A program made the translations under genes and the position numbers. The notes under the pieces are model-generated. The model was not told the origin of the DNA, ran no database searches, and saw only the letters and a program-made list of their open reading frames with translations. Below are positions 16,421 through 25,700 of a stretch of 32,831 nt of DNA, one piece after another (the stretch's first letter is position 1; each line of letters starts with the position of its first letter). Where the stretch lies: NCBI GenBank assembly GCA_046542305.1, contig JBKHBQ010000006.1, positions 1 through 32,831 of the forward strand, given 5' to 3'. This DNA is from JBKHBQ01 sp046542305. Its GTDB lineage: Bacteria; Bacteroidota; Bacteroidia; Bacteroidales; 4484-276.

Positions 16421-19299
16421 TTTCGTCGGATTAAAGGTAAAGATACAATAAAATGAGTGTTGGTTTCCCTGACGCTGACCTCCGATTTCCCGAACAGTTC
16501 GTAGCGGTGCCGGATGGTTTTCAGTCCGAATCCCGTAGAATCGCCGGTGAATGATTTTCTTTGCAGGCTATTGGTCACCCTGATCTGTTGTTCGTAGGAA
16601 CGAATGCTGATCTTCAGCGGCCTTGAAGCAGAAATGACATTGTGCTTGATGGCATTTTCGATGAGCAGTTGAAGGGTAAGCGGGGGAATCAGGCTTCTTT
16701 TCTGATTTTCAGCAATGCTGATCTCTACCATCAGGGTGTCGCCGTACCGGCGCTTTTGCAGGTAAATGTAATTTTCTGCCACCTCCAGTTCTTCATCTAT
16801 CCGCACGAGGTCCTTATCGCGGTACTCGAGGATGTTCCTGAAAAATACCGACAGGTGTTCCACATATTCGAGAGCCAAGGTACGATTTTCCTCAATCACA
16901 TTCATCAAGGTGCTGAAGCTGTTGAACAGAAAATGGGGATTGACCTGACTTTTGAGTGTTTCGTACTGAAACAGGATTTTTTCGCGTTCCAGGGCTTCGA
17001 TGCGGCGCATGCGTGCTTCGCGGATGCGGATAAATGCCCGGGCCGACAGGGCGAGCAGCGAAGCCACAAGGACATAGAACCACCATTTTGCCCAGTAGGG
17101 CGACCTGATCCTGAAATGATAGGCGGCGGATGAGGCAGCATGAAATTCCGGCGACAGGGCTGCCTGCACCCTGAATGTATATTCGCCGGGCGGAAGATTG
17201 GAATAGCCTGCCCTGCGGTCGCCCGTATTTTTCCATTCCTGATCGTTGCCTTCGAGCATTATCCGGTACTTTACCTGCTCCGGGTTTTGAAACCACAATC
17301 CAGCATAGCTGAAGGTGATCTGATTCTGATGATGGGCAAAATCGGCGTGACCCGTTCTGTCAGCTTCCTCAAGAAATACCGATACGCCGGTGATCACGGT
17401 TTTAGGCAGATTCCTGCTTTCTCTGCCTGCACTCCTGTAACGGATCAGGCCCTTTTCGGTGCCAATCCAGATTTGGCCATCTTCCGTGCGGGCGGTGGAA
17501 TTGAATTCGGGATCGATGGGATAAATACCCGATTCCCGGCCGTAGGCGTGATATGTTTGGCTGTGGGTGTTGTAAATATCTATGCCGTTTTCGTGCACGA
17601 TGAGCAGGTTGTTAAAGTCGTCGGTTTCCAGCGCCGAAATGGTCGGATTCTCCTCCATCAGCACAGGGATTTCGTGAAATCTCTCATTCCCGAAAAAAAA
17701 TATCCCGTTGTCATGGGTGGCACACCACAGCCTGCCCTGCTTATCCATGGCCATATCATACACCTTTTCGCTTTTCAGGCCGCTGTGTGGTCCGAAGTTG
17801 GTGAAGCTGCCATTTTCGAGCCGCGTAATTCCGGTGCCATCGGTGGCAAACCATATTCTGCCCTGCTTGTCGGCCAGCACACTGTAAATAAAATTATTCC
17901 CAAGGCCGCGGGTTTGGTCATAGTTTTCGAACCGGCCATCGCGGAATTTGGAAGCGCCTCCCAGGGTGGCAAACCAGATATCCTCTCCGGATGCATCAAT
18001 GGAGAGCACATTGTTGTTGATCAGGCCGTCATTTTCAGTGAATAGCTTTCCGGTCAGGAAATCCGGTTCCAGGCGATACAATCCGCGACCGAAGGTGCCG
18101 ATCCAGACCCTGCCGCTGAAATCCTGAAAAATGCAGGTGATGTCGCGACTGGATATCGCTGAAGGTAACGGAATTTTTTGCGATTCCGATCCGTCGCTGA
18201 ACGATAGGGTGTGCCTGAACAATCCCTTTTCGGCAGCGTACCAGATGTATTGCTGATCGTCGATCATCAGGGCATGTACATCCTTCAGGTGGTTGTCGGG
18301 GCCGTTAAAAACAAAAGCGAACTTCTCGCCGGGTATCAGAAACAACCTTCCGGCGCCCCAGGTCCAGATGTTGCCCTCCATATCCCGGAGGATTCCGTTC
18401 AAACGGCCTGTATTGATCCCGTTCAGTCCGGCACAGGCATCCATAGCATTCTGATTTTTTTCCACACGGATAAGCCCGGACTCTTCTGTGGCAATCCAGA
18501 AGTAGCCGGTTCCATCGAGCATGCCGCTCACGGGTCCGTAATTCCAGCCGCCAGTGAGGTTTTGTATCTGCATGGTTTTGCTGTCGATCCGGCAAAAGCC
18601 ATTGTTGTAGCCCCCGGCCAGAATACTTCCCCCGGGATCGCTGTCGATACTAACGATCATCATATCCGGCAGGCCGTCATCCATGTCGAGGTGTTCCACA
18701 GCAAGGGTGCCGTTGTAAAAACGAAGAATATCGATGCCTGCATCCGATCCGGCCCAGATGTGGCCGTGCCTGTCGGCAACGATATCATACACGTAAATAT
18801 CCGATAAGCCTTCTTCGCTGCCGATATGCCGGATGCTGTCGCCCTCCAGGTAACAAATGCCGCGGCCGTATGCCGCAAACCACATCCTGCCCGCGCTGTC
18901 CTGGGCAATGCCCGTAATTTCATTTGCTCCTCCCTGCCTGATAACCATCGGGAGTTCAGATGAGAAACCGCTGAATGCCACAATGCTGCCGGATGAATAT
19001 CCTGCCCAGATTCTTCCGTTTCCATCCTGAAACACGGTGTTCACCGCCTCCTGGGGAATCAGGGGGTGTGCCGGTTCGAAATCCAGGCCGTCATAGCGCA
19101 TCAATCCGCACGTAGTGGCCAGGTAAAGAAAGCCCTGGTCTGATTGAATCATATCCTTTACAAGACACGAACCATCGGCTGCAGGAAGGCTGATGCTTTT
19201 TAGATGGGGCTGCTGTGCAGCAGCGGGGATTGCAGCACTTAGCAGCAAAAGGAACATGATCGTCCTGTAGAGATGTTTTATTTCAGAAATTCCGGTCAT
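16417..19299 (-). CDS. Double beta-propeller sensor histidine kinase (LytS/YehU-type kinase core)
   Basis: Sensor kinase of 960 residues. After a signal peptide (about 1-29, ending AAAQQ) come about 14 propeller blades marked by repeated GRIWFATDGTGI-like motifs, which form two seven-bladed Reg_prop domains (about 35-625). A Y_Y_Y domain (about 645-732, with NLPPGEYTFRVQA), a membrane helix (about 739-756) and a coiled coil follow. The kinase core has H789 in NPHFLFN, LLIENAIKHNV and STGFGLKTIRHRYELFG. This is the His_kinase class that partners LytTR regulators, as in the next gene. The ATG at 19299 overlaps the YceI gene end by 17 bases; a methionine at 19257 would remove the overlap but shorten the signal peptide. 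The periplasmic ligand is unknown. Confidence 0.93.
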   Translation of the reverse strand: MTGISEIKHLYRTIMFLLLLSAAIPAAAQQPHLKSISLPAADGSCLVKDMIQSDQGFLYLATTCGLMRYDGLDFEPAHPLIPQEAVNTVFQDGNGRIWAGYSSGSIVAFSGFSSELPMVIRQGGANEITGIAQDSAGRMWFAAYGRGICYLEGDSIRHIGSEEGLSDIYVYDIVADRHGHIWAGSDAGIDILRFYNGTLAVEHLDMDDGLPDMMIVSIDSDPGGSILAGGYNNGFCRIDSKTMQIQNLTGGWNYGPVSGMLDGTGYFWIATEESGLIRVEKNQNAMDACAGLNGINTGRLNGILRDMEGNIWTWGAGRLFLIPGEKFAFVFNGPDNHLKDVHALMIDDQQYIWYAAEKGLFRHTLSFSDGSESQKIPLPSAISSRDITCIFQDFSGRVWIGTFGRGLYRLEPDFLTGKLFTENDGLINNNVLSIDASGEDIWFATLGGASKFRDGRFENYDQTRGLGNNFIYSVLADKQGRIWFATDGTGITRLENGSFTNFGPHSGLKSEKVYDMAMDKQGRLWCATHDNGIFFFGNERFHEIPVLMEENPTISALETDDFNNLLIVHENGIDIYNTHSQTYHAYGRESGIYPIDPEFNSTARTEDGQIWIGTEKGLIRYRSAGRESRNLPKTVITGVSVFLEEADRTGHADFAHHQNQITFSYAGLWFQNPEQVKYRIMLEGNDQEWKNTGDRRAGYSNLPPGEYTFRVQAALSPEFHAASSAAYHFRIRSPYWAKWWFYVLVASLLALSARAFIRIREARMRRIEALEREKILFQYETLKSQVNPHFLFNSFSTLMNVIEENRTLALEYVEHLSVFFRNILEYRDKDLVRIDEELEVAENYIYLQKRRYGDTLMVEISIAENQKRSLIPPLTLQLLIENAIKHNVISASRPLKISIRSYEQQIRVTNSLQRKSFTGDSTGFGLKTIRHRYELFGKSEVSVRETNTHFIVSLPLIRRK

Positions 19300-19864
19300 G
19301 CGCCTGTTTTCCTGGTTCAAATTTAATGCGTACGCTTACGCGGATTGTTTCCGAAATTTTCTGATACACCATTTTGGGAATGGTGATGTCGTGATCCTCC
19401 AGCATCACATCGAAGTCGGCCGATGCAATCATCCGGTCGCCTTCAGATACCACATCCACATCAATCACTCTTTCGTTGGTCACACCATGGATATCGAGCA
19501 TGCCCTTGGCGCGGATGCGGTATTCCCCCGGTTCGGTAAGATCCACCAGTTCGATGATCTTGCCTTCGAAACTGGCGGCGGGATAAAGATGCGTCTCGAT
19601 GTAGTTTTCGTAAAAATGCTCCTGTTGCAACGGACTGTTAAACCCCTTGAACGACCTGGTGGAAAGTGTAAAAGCAAATGTGCGCTTTTCAGGGTCGATA
19701 AGTCCTTTCAGATTTTTACTCGATGCCCTGATCAATTCCAGCGGCGCTTCCGAAACGAAATTCACCGTTCCCGAAGTGCCGATCCAGATTCCTGAATAAT
19801 CTCTTTGGGCAGAAAGCGTTATGACACAGATCCATAAAAAAAATGACAACAATCCTGATTTCAT
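19283..19864 (-). CDS. YceI-like exported lipid-binding protein
   Basis: Periplasmic protein of 193 residues with a signal peptide (about 1-20, ending TLSAQ). It is related to the YceI lipocalin-like family, whose members bind long polyisoprenoid chains, quinone-like lipids in some cases. Supporting segments are TGTVNFVSEAPLELIRASSKNLKGLID at the start of the barrel, the KGFNSPLQQEHFYENYIET region, YPAASFEGKI, LDIHGVTNERVI, and ASADFDVMLEDHDITIP with RVSVRIKFEP at the end. Length is right for the family. It starts 2 bases after the DUF5777 stop and overlaps the next kinase gene. The same trio (cytochrome, DUF5777, YceI) is seen together elsewhere in Bacteroidota as far as I recall. Confidence 0.85.
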   Translation of the reverse strand: MKSGLLSFFLWICVITLSAQRDYSGIWIGTSGTVNFVSEAPLELIRASSKNLKGLIDPEKRTFAFTLSTRSFKGFNSPLQQEHFYENYIETHLYPAASFEGKIIELVDLTEPGEYRIRAKGMLDIHGVTNERVIDVDVVSEGDRMIASADFDVMLEDHDITIPKMVYQKISETIRVSVRIKFEPGKQAHDRNF

Positions 19865-19866
19865 GA

Positions 19867-20775
19867 TCACTCCCTGAAAGCCTCCGGTTTTACAATGGTG
19901 AATACGCGGGAAATGTTGAACCCGAAATAGATATCCCCGTCGGTCCATTTGCCCCGGGTTTCGGTGATAAAACCACTTTCGAAAATGGGGTTGGAGTTGG
20001 TGAAGAACAATTGAAAGACGTGTCCTCCGGTTTCGATATCAAAACCAATCGACAAAGAATTATCATATTCCTGCGACCCGATCTGATCGGGGAGTACATA
20101 AAAGTATTCGGCGTTCAGCGAAATCCTGTTGCTCAATTTTACCCGTCCGCCGATGCCCATGGCGAGGATATCGTTTCTATCCTCCTCTTCAGGCACCAGG
20201 TTTTTATGCACCAGGGTGGGCGTTAATTGCAGCGAAAATGCCGCGCTGAACTTGCGGGCAAGCAGCAGTTGATGGGTGAAAGCCATGCGTGAGGTGAAGT
20301 AGTTTTTTCTTTCGGGATGCTGCCATTTGAGTGAGGTGAGCGAGGTGCTGGCAAAATACGAGAGGCTCACCGGCACATTGGCCGCACCGGTGCTTTGGCG
20401 AAGGATTTTGGCTTTCACAAAACCGTCGAAGGTCTTTTTGTAGGAGCTGCGCCCGATGCCCACCGCCAGCCAGTCGTTGATGCCGTATTCCAGTCCCAGC
20501 CGGATGGTGGCCTGATCCATCCCCCAGAATTCATAGGCTCCTGAATTGACATGTCCGAAATGGTGCTGTATCAAAAATACCAGCACGCCCGGTGCGGGGT
20601 TTTCGATGGACTGCCCCAGCACCAGCCGGTTGGCCTTGAAGGTGGCATAGGTATAGCTGGTGGTTTCCTCTTCCGATTCCAGCAGCGACATCAGGTCGTC
20701 CTGGGCTTGTGCAGGCCACGCCCATATTCCGAAGGCAAAAACAAGGACCGTGGCAATGTGTTTGATATGTTTCAT
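19867..20775 (-). CDS. DUF5777-type outer-membrane beta-barrel protein
   Basis: Predicted outer-membrane barrel of 302 residues with a signal peptide (about 1-24, ending PAQAQ). The mature protein shows alternating hydrophobic and polar strands with many Tyr/Phe/Gly, for example GLEYGINDWLAVGIGRSSYKKTFDGFVKAKIL, VSLSYFASTSLTSLKW, RISLNAEYFYVLPD and HVFQLFFTNSNPI. It ends in a GDIYFGFNISRVFTI-type strand before a short tail. This arrangement and the FGHVNSGAYEFWGMD segment near residue 70 fit DUF5777, which has no known biochemical role. The ATG at 20775 gives the best signal peptide; 20793 adds six residues. It follows the monoheme cytochrome gene by 31 bases and precedes the YceI gene by 2. 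Confidence 0.82.
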   Translation of the reverse strand: MKHIKHIATVLVFAFGIWAWPAQAQDDLMSLLESEEETTSYTYATFKANRLVLGQSIENPAPGVLVFLIQHHFGHVNSGAYEFWGMDQATIRLGLEYGINDWLAVGIGRSSYKKTFDGFVKAKILRQSTGAANVPVSLSYFASTSLTSLKWQHPERKNYFTSRMAFTHQLLLARKFSAAFSLQLTPTLVHKNLVPEEEDRNDILAMGIGGRVKLSNRISLNAEYFYVLPDQIGSQEYDNSLSIGFDIETGGHVFQLFFTNSNPIFESGFITETRGKWTDGDIYFGFNISRVFTIVKPEAFRE

Positions 20776-20806
20776 CTTCTCTGTCATTTGCATTTTCGAT
20801 CAGAAA

Positions 20807-21202
20807 TTAGTTGTTGGGCGCTCCGCGATCGAGCCACAGGTTGATTTTTGTCAGGTCGCATTCAGGCAGCTGATTCCCCGCCTGGGGCATGGGTGAAAAC
20901 CCCTCCATGTGATTGATGGCCCCGCGGAAGCTTCCGTTGTCGATGGATACGCTCAGGTCATCATAATTGTCCACAATCACGCCGCCCTGCTGTGTGACGC
21001 TGTTGTGGCAACTGTAGCAACTGGCTTCGAGGATCGGTACCACGGTGCCTGTGTAAGTAACGTTGGTGGTGTCGCAGCTAACAGGATCCGGGTACAGGTA
21101 TTCCTCGTTGTCGTAATAGCAGGAGCTGGTGGCCCATGCTATAAATGCCAGCACGATACCTGAAATAACAATCTTTTTCAGCTTAGTTGTTTGGTGTTCC
21201 AT
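20807..21202 (-). CDS. Monoheme c-type cytochrome lipoprotein
   Basis: Exported cytochrome of 131 residues. A signal peptide ends at a lipobox-like ATSS|C (about C28), which predicts a lipid anchor. The single heme-binding motif is CYSCH, and the likely second ligand is the methionine in GFSPMP. Two further cysteines, in SCDTTNVTY before the heme site and in LPECDLT after it, match a pair conserved in the tetraheme protein next door and probably form a disulfide. In effect this is one detached copy of the neighbour's repeat, ending WLDRGAPNN. The ATG at 21202 overlaps the upstream gene by 20 bases, which indicates tight coupling. Heme redox potential and partner are unknown. Confidence 0.85.
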   Translation of the reverse strand: MEHQTTKLKKIVISGIVLAFIAWATSSCYYDNEEYLYPDPVSCDTTNVTYTGTVVPILEASCYSCHNSVTQQGGVIVDNYDDLSVSIDNGSFRGAINHMEGFSPMPQAGNQLPECDLTKINLWLDRGAPNN

Positions 21203-22457
21203 CGTCGATCCATTTTTGTATTTGAGCAATGTTGCAATCGGAAAGTTTGGCGCCGTTTTGCGGCATGGGCGAATATCCGGGTTCGTGGCGGATGGCACCC
21301 ATAAGGGCGCCGCTGCTGGCTACTGCTGCAATGTTTGCATGGTTTTCAAGGTTGATGCCTCCGGAGGGACTTCCCCCGCTGTGGCAGCCCAGGCAACGGT
21401 TTTGAATGATCGGGAAAACCGTTTCCGAAAAGGTTACATTCAACGTGTCGCAATTGATGTCATCACAATAGTTGTTTTTCGCGCCCTGCGCGATCCACTT
21501 GTACACCGAGGTGATCTGCCCGGCGGTGAGCGGGTTACGCGGCGGGGGTGGCATGCGTTTATCGGGATCGTTTTCGACCAGAACTTCATACAGCTCGCTT
21601 TCTGAGGGATCGCCGGGCACCACCTCTGCAGTACTGATAATATCCTGGTAATTGGTCAGGATTACACCATCGCTGGCCGTACCGGGATCGTGACAGCCGA
21701 TTACTCCGCACGACGACTGCAGCAGAGGCAGGATGGTATTCTGAAAATAAACCGTGTCAGGATCGCAAGGGATGCCGGGTTCGGTAAAAGTGGTATCGCG
21801 AACCCATATTTCGAATTTGGTGATGTCGCAGTGGGAAAGCTGAATTCCATTGGCCGGCATGGGCGAATATCCAGGCTCATGACGGATGGCCCCCAGCAGT
21901 TGCCCGCTTTCTGCTACAAAGGCCACATCCTCATAATTTGTAAAATTTAATCCGCCTTCCGGTGTGGGTCCGCTGTGGCAACTGAGGCAGTATTGCTCAA
22001 GCAGGGGCATAATGGTTCCTGGATAGGTAACATCCACCGTATCGCATTCGGGCGGGGGAGGATTTACAAACGTTGTATCGCGAATCCAGATTTCAATTTT
22101 GGCAATCTCGCAGTCGGATAGCTTAAGCATTCCCTGCGGCATGGGCGAATACCCGGTTTCATGGCGGATGGCGCCCAGGAGTGCACCATTTTGCGCCAGT
22201 TGCGCCACAATGGAGTAATCCTCCAGGTCGATGCCGCCTGATGGAGTGGGCCCGCTGTGACAACTCAGGCAGTACTGGTCGAAGATCGGCACAACCGTTG
22301 CCGGATAGGTAACATTCAGCGTATCACAGCCGTTGCCGCCGCCCCCTCCTCCTCCACCGCCCGGATCGGGCATGTCTTCAGGTTCGTGCTTGCAGGAAAC
22401 CGCAAAAAGCAGGATTCCGGATATAAAGACCAAGAGAACTATGTAGATGTTTTTCAT
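21183..22457 (-). CDS. Tetraheme c-type cytochrome lipoprotein with four tandem modules
   Basis: Exported protein of 424 residues. The signal peptide ends in a lipobox (FAVS|C22), then a linker with nine glycines in a row (33-41), then four modules of about 95 residues. Heme sites are C63-C66-H67, C157-C160-H161, C250-C255-H256 (a CX4CH site) and C355-C358-H359. Probable methionine ligands are M106, M200, M302 and M398. Modules resemble the planctomycete-type cytochrome C domain, with PGYSPMP and a WI-DDGTPNN-like end. Modules 1, 2 and 4 also share a cysteine pair (before DT and in LSDC or LSHC). Module 3 lacks the second cysteine, has the longer heme site, and has RMPPPP at the ligand position. 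First gene of the operon. Confidence 0.9.
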   Translation of the reverse strand: MKNIYIVLLVFISGILLFAVSCKHEPEDMPDPGGGGGGGGGNGCDTLNVTYPATVVPIFDQYCLSCHSGPTPSGGIDLEDYSIVAQLAQNGALLGAIRHETGYSPMPQGMLKLSDCEIAKIEIWIRDTTFVNPPPPECDTVDVTYPGTIMPLLEQYCLSCHSGPTPEGGLNFTNYEDVAFVAESGQLLGAIRHEPGYSPMPANGIQLSHCDITKFEIWVRDTTFTEPGIPCDPDTVYFQNTILPLLQSSCGVIGCHDPGTASDGVILTNYQDIISTAEVVPGDPSESELYEVLVENDPDKRMPPPPRNPLTAGQITSVYKWIAQGAKNNYCDDINCDTLNVTFSETVFPIIQNRCLGCHSGGSPSGGINLENHANIAAVASSGALMGAIRHEPGYSPMPQNGAKLSDCNIAQIQKWIDDGTPNN

Positions 22458-22654
22458 AATCTTTATTAGTCAATAGTGAAGATTGCATCAGATCGTTATG
22501 CATAAATACGATTATTCAACCGGATAGAAAACATAAAATAATCTAAAAGGGGGTTTAACGGTCCGAAATGGATGATTTCGGGTCTGAACGGGAACAGGTG
22601 GATAATTATAAAAACCCTTACATGGTCCGGAACCCTGTGGGGATTTGATAAATG

Positions 22655-22689
22655 AAAAAGCCCTGACATGATTTAAAAACCTGCCAGGG
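22655..22689 (-). terminator. Candidate terminator downstream of the fused oxidoreductase gene
   Basis: An imperfect hairpin pairs 22661-22672 with 22678-22689 (9 of 12 positions match, including CCCTG/CAGGG), with a 5-base loop. On the minus strand it is followed by CTTTTTC. It lies 48 bases after the stop at 22737, in the right place and orientation to end that transcript. Confidence 0.5.
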
Positions 22690-22736
22690 TTGTAATATCA
22701 TTTTTCCAATAACTTTTTTCTTTTTCTCTTTTCTTC

Positions 22737-25700
22737 CTATTTAAAGGCTTTTTCAAGCAGGCCATCGCCTTTAAGCGTCAGCCTGTCGAAATATGCAGGA
22801 ACATCCTTGCCGGTCATTTTATCTACGTACATCTTTGCGAGGTACTGCCCGAGCATGAAGCCCTGGCCGCGCAGTCCGATGAACAATCCGGCATCGGGAT
22901 CGAGAATCATGCGGGGCTCAACGTAATATCCTGCCCACACGGCCTGGAAGCCTACCGATGAAAGTTCGGGCATCCAGTCGACGAATACCTCCGAGACGAT
23001 TTCCAGGAAATCTTTGGAATTGATCTTGAGGTTTTTGTCGGTTTCCATGGGTTCTACCTGTGGCGAGGCACAGCCGATAATCTGTCCGGTTTCGCCGAGC
23101 TGCTGGCCGTAAACGGCGGTAAATCCCTTGTATTTGCGGCGGTCGATCATCATAGGCAACGGGATGTTGTTTACACCCATAAACGGCAGCCTGCGGGTGA
23201 TGAACGCCTGGTGCTTCACAGGATAGATGCCGGTTTCCAGGCCGAGCTTTTTGGCAAACTGATCGCCCTGCGGCCCGAGCGCATTGATAAAATATTCGGT
23301 ATGGTACTCGAGGTATTCTTTGTCGTGGGTTTTTACAAGCACGCGGTATTTGCCGTCTTCCTTGTGTACATCTATCAGCTGGCAGTCTTCCTGAATGCTG
23401 CCGCCCTTATCGATCCCGATCTGGCGGATCACATCCACCACCTTACCGGGTGTAGCCTGCCAGCAATTGTGCGTGATCAGCGCTGCCTGGTAGGTGTTGA
23501 GGTTTTTGTTGAAGAACGGCGTAATGCGTTTTGGGAAATCGGCCGGATCGATCATTTCGGCATCCGACCAGGCCATGGAAGCTTCCAGCGCTTTGTACAT
23601 TTCGTCGTCGTGGGCGAAAGTCACGTAATCGATGGGCCTGAAATCGATGTTGCGGATGTCCTGCAGTTCCCTGAAAATATCCAGGTTCTTTCCGGCGATA
23701 TCCGAGAGTTCGGGAAGGCTGAAATTGGGGCGTCCGCCGGCAATGTTTCTCCATGAGGCGCCACGTCCGTAGTTGATCAGCAGCGGTTTCATTCCGGCCT
23801 CGGCCAGGTAGCGGAACAGCGCGCTACCGCCAATACCGCCGCCGGCAACAAGCGACCTCACCTCCACCTTTTGCGGCTTTTTGCCGTTCACGGTGGTGAT
23901 TACCTGGTCGGCAACTTTTTTGGGATAAAGCTCACCCATGGAAAGCTGGTTCGACAGCGGCCCGCGTGGTGTGGGCTCTCCTACGATTGAAATTCCCGAT
24001 GGGGCCAGGGTCTGCTTCAACCGTTTAATGCAACGTTTGCCACGGCAGGCGCCCATGCCCAGGCGGGTGGTGTGCTTTACTTCGTCCACCGAAATGAATT
24101 TGCGGTCGCCGACCACCTCGAGGATCTCATCCAGTTTCACATCATCGCAGTGGCAAACGAACTGCTCGGTGGCGATGTCATTTTTGTTTTCTTTCAGCTC
24201 AACAGGTCCGGGGAAGTTTTTCTTTACAATAAAACCGCGTACCTGCATCAGGGCTTCACCATGCAAATCCAGCGACTTCACCCTTGCCACATGGGTTTTG
24301 TTGGACTTGCGCAGGATCTTTTCCACCACGCCTTCGCCGAGTTTCTTTCCATTGTTGTCGGCCAGATACACTTCGGCATTCTCTTCCACCTCATATTCGA
24401 TGGGCAGGAACAGCCAGTCCTTATTCAGGTTATAACCGAAAATTGCCAGTCCCGGGCACTGATACACGCATTGCATACATCCGATGCATTTGTCGAAATC
24501 GATGTGCGGCACCGTGCTGGTGGAAGTTTTATGGATTGCATCGTGCGGACAGGCAAACTCGCAGGGGTTGCAGGCAAAGCCGTACAAACAGTCGATCAGC
24601 ACAAACGGCTTTTCGGCTGCCCTTTCGGAGGCGGGCATAAACGGGTTTTCCACCACACGCACCGGATGCTGCTGCGAATCGATGTATTCCTTGCTCAGCG
24701 CCAGGTACTGATCGTAATCGTACCGTGCGCCCAGATCCTCCAGGATTTCATAAGCCACCTGCTTTCCGCGCAATACGGCGCTGGTACCTTCGCCAATGCG
24801 GATGGCATCGCCGGCGCCGTACACCTTTCTTCCAAAAAGTTCTTTTCCCTTGATCAGCAATTGGTCGTCGGGAACAAGACCTGTACAGATATTAATGGCA
24901 TCTATCCCGTCGATCACCCTTTCAGTACCTGGGATGGGTTTGAAGTTTTCGCAGTCGGCAACCACGGCTCCTACAATGCCTGTATGATCCTGGTTGGGAA
25001 TGGCTTTGAGCAGGATTTTGGAGGTCATGATGGGAATCCCCAGCCTGCGTACCCTGTTGGCCTGCACCGGAAAACCTCCTTCACGCGGCATGGCTTCCAC
25101 GATGGCCTTCACGTTGGCTCCGGCCTGCATCAACTGATAGGAAGTGAGGTAACCGATGTTTCCGGCCCCCACGGTGAGAATATTTTTGCCAAGCAGCGTA
25201 AATTCGTTGTTCATCATTTTCTGAACCACCGCGGCGGTGAATACGCCGGGGAGATCGTCGTTCTCGAAAGCAGGCAGGAATGGCACGGCACCCGAGGCTA
25301 CCACCAGGAAATCGGCGTCTACATAGTAAATTTCTTCGGTGCTGATGTTTTTCACGGCCAGGCGCTTACCTTCGAGGATATCCCACACGGTGGAATTGAG
25401 GAAAATTCCGGTATGATCGTCACCGGCCAGTGTTTGTGCAATATCGAATCCGCGCATCCCGCCGAATTTTTTTTCCTTCTCGAAAAAGAAGAATTGGTGG
25501 GTCTGCATCAGGAATTGTCCGCCGATCTTGTCGTTATTGTCGATCACGATGTTGTGAACGCCCTGCTTGTTGAGTTCTTCGCGGCAGGCCAGTCCGGCAG
25601 GGCCGGCACCCACGATGGCCACCTGGGTTTTATATACGTTTACCGCCTTGTGCTCGTCAGGCTGCTCGCGCACGGGGATGTAATCCTTTGGGATTTCCCT

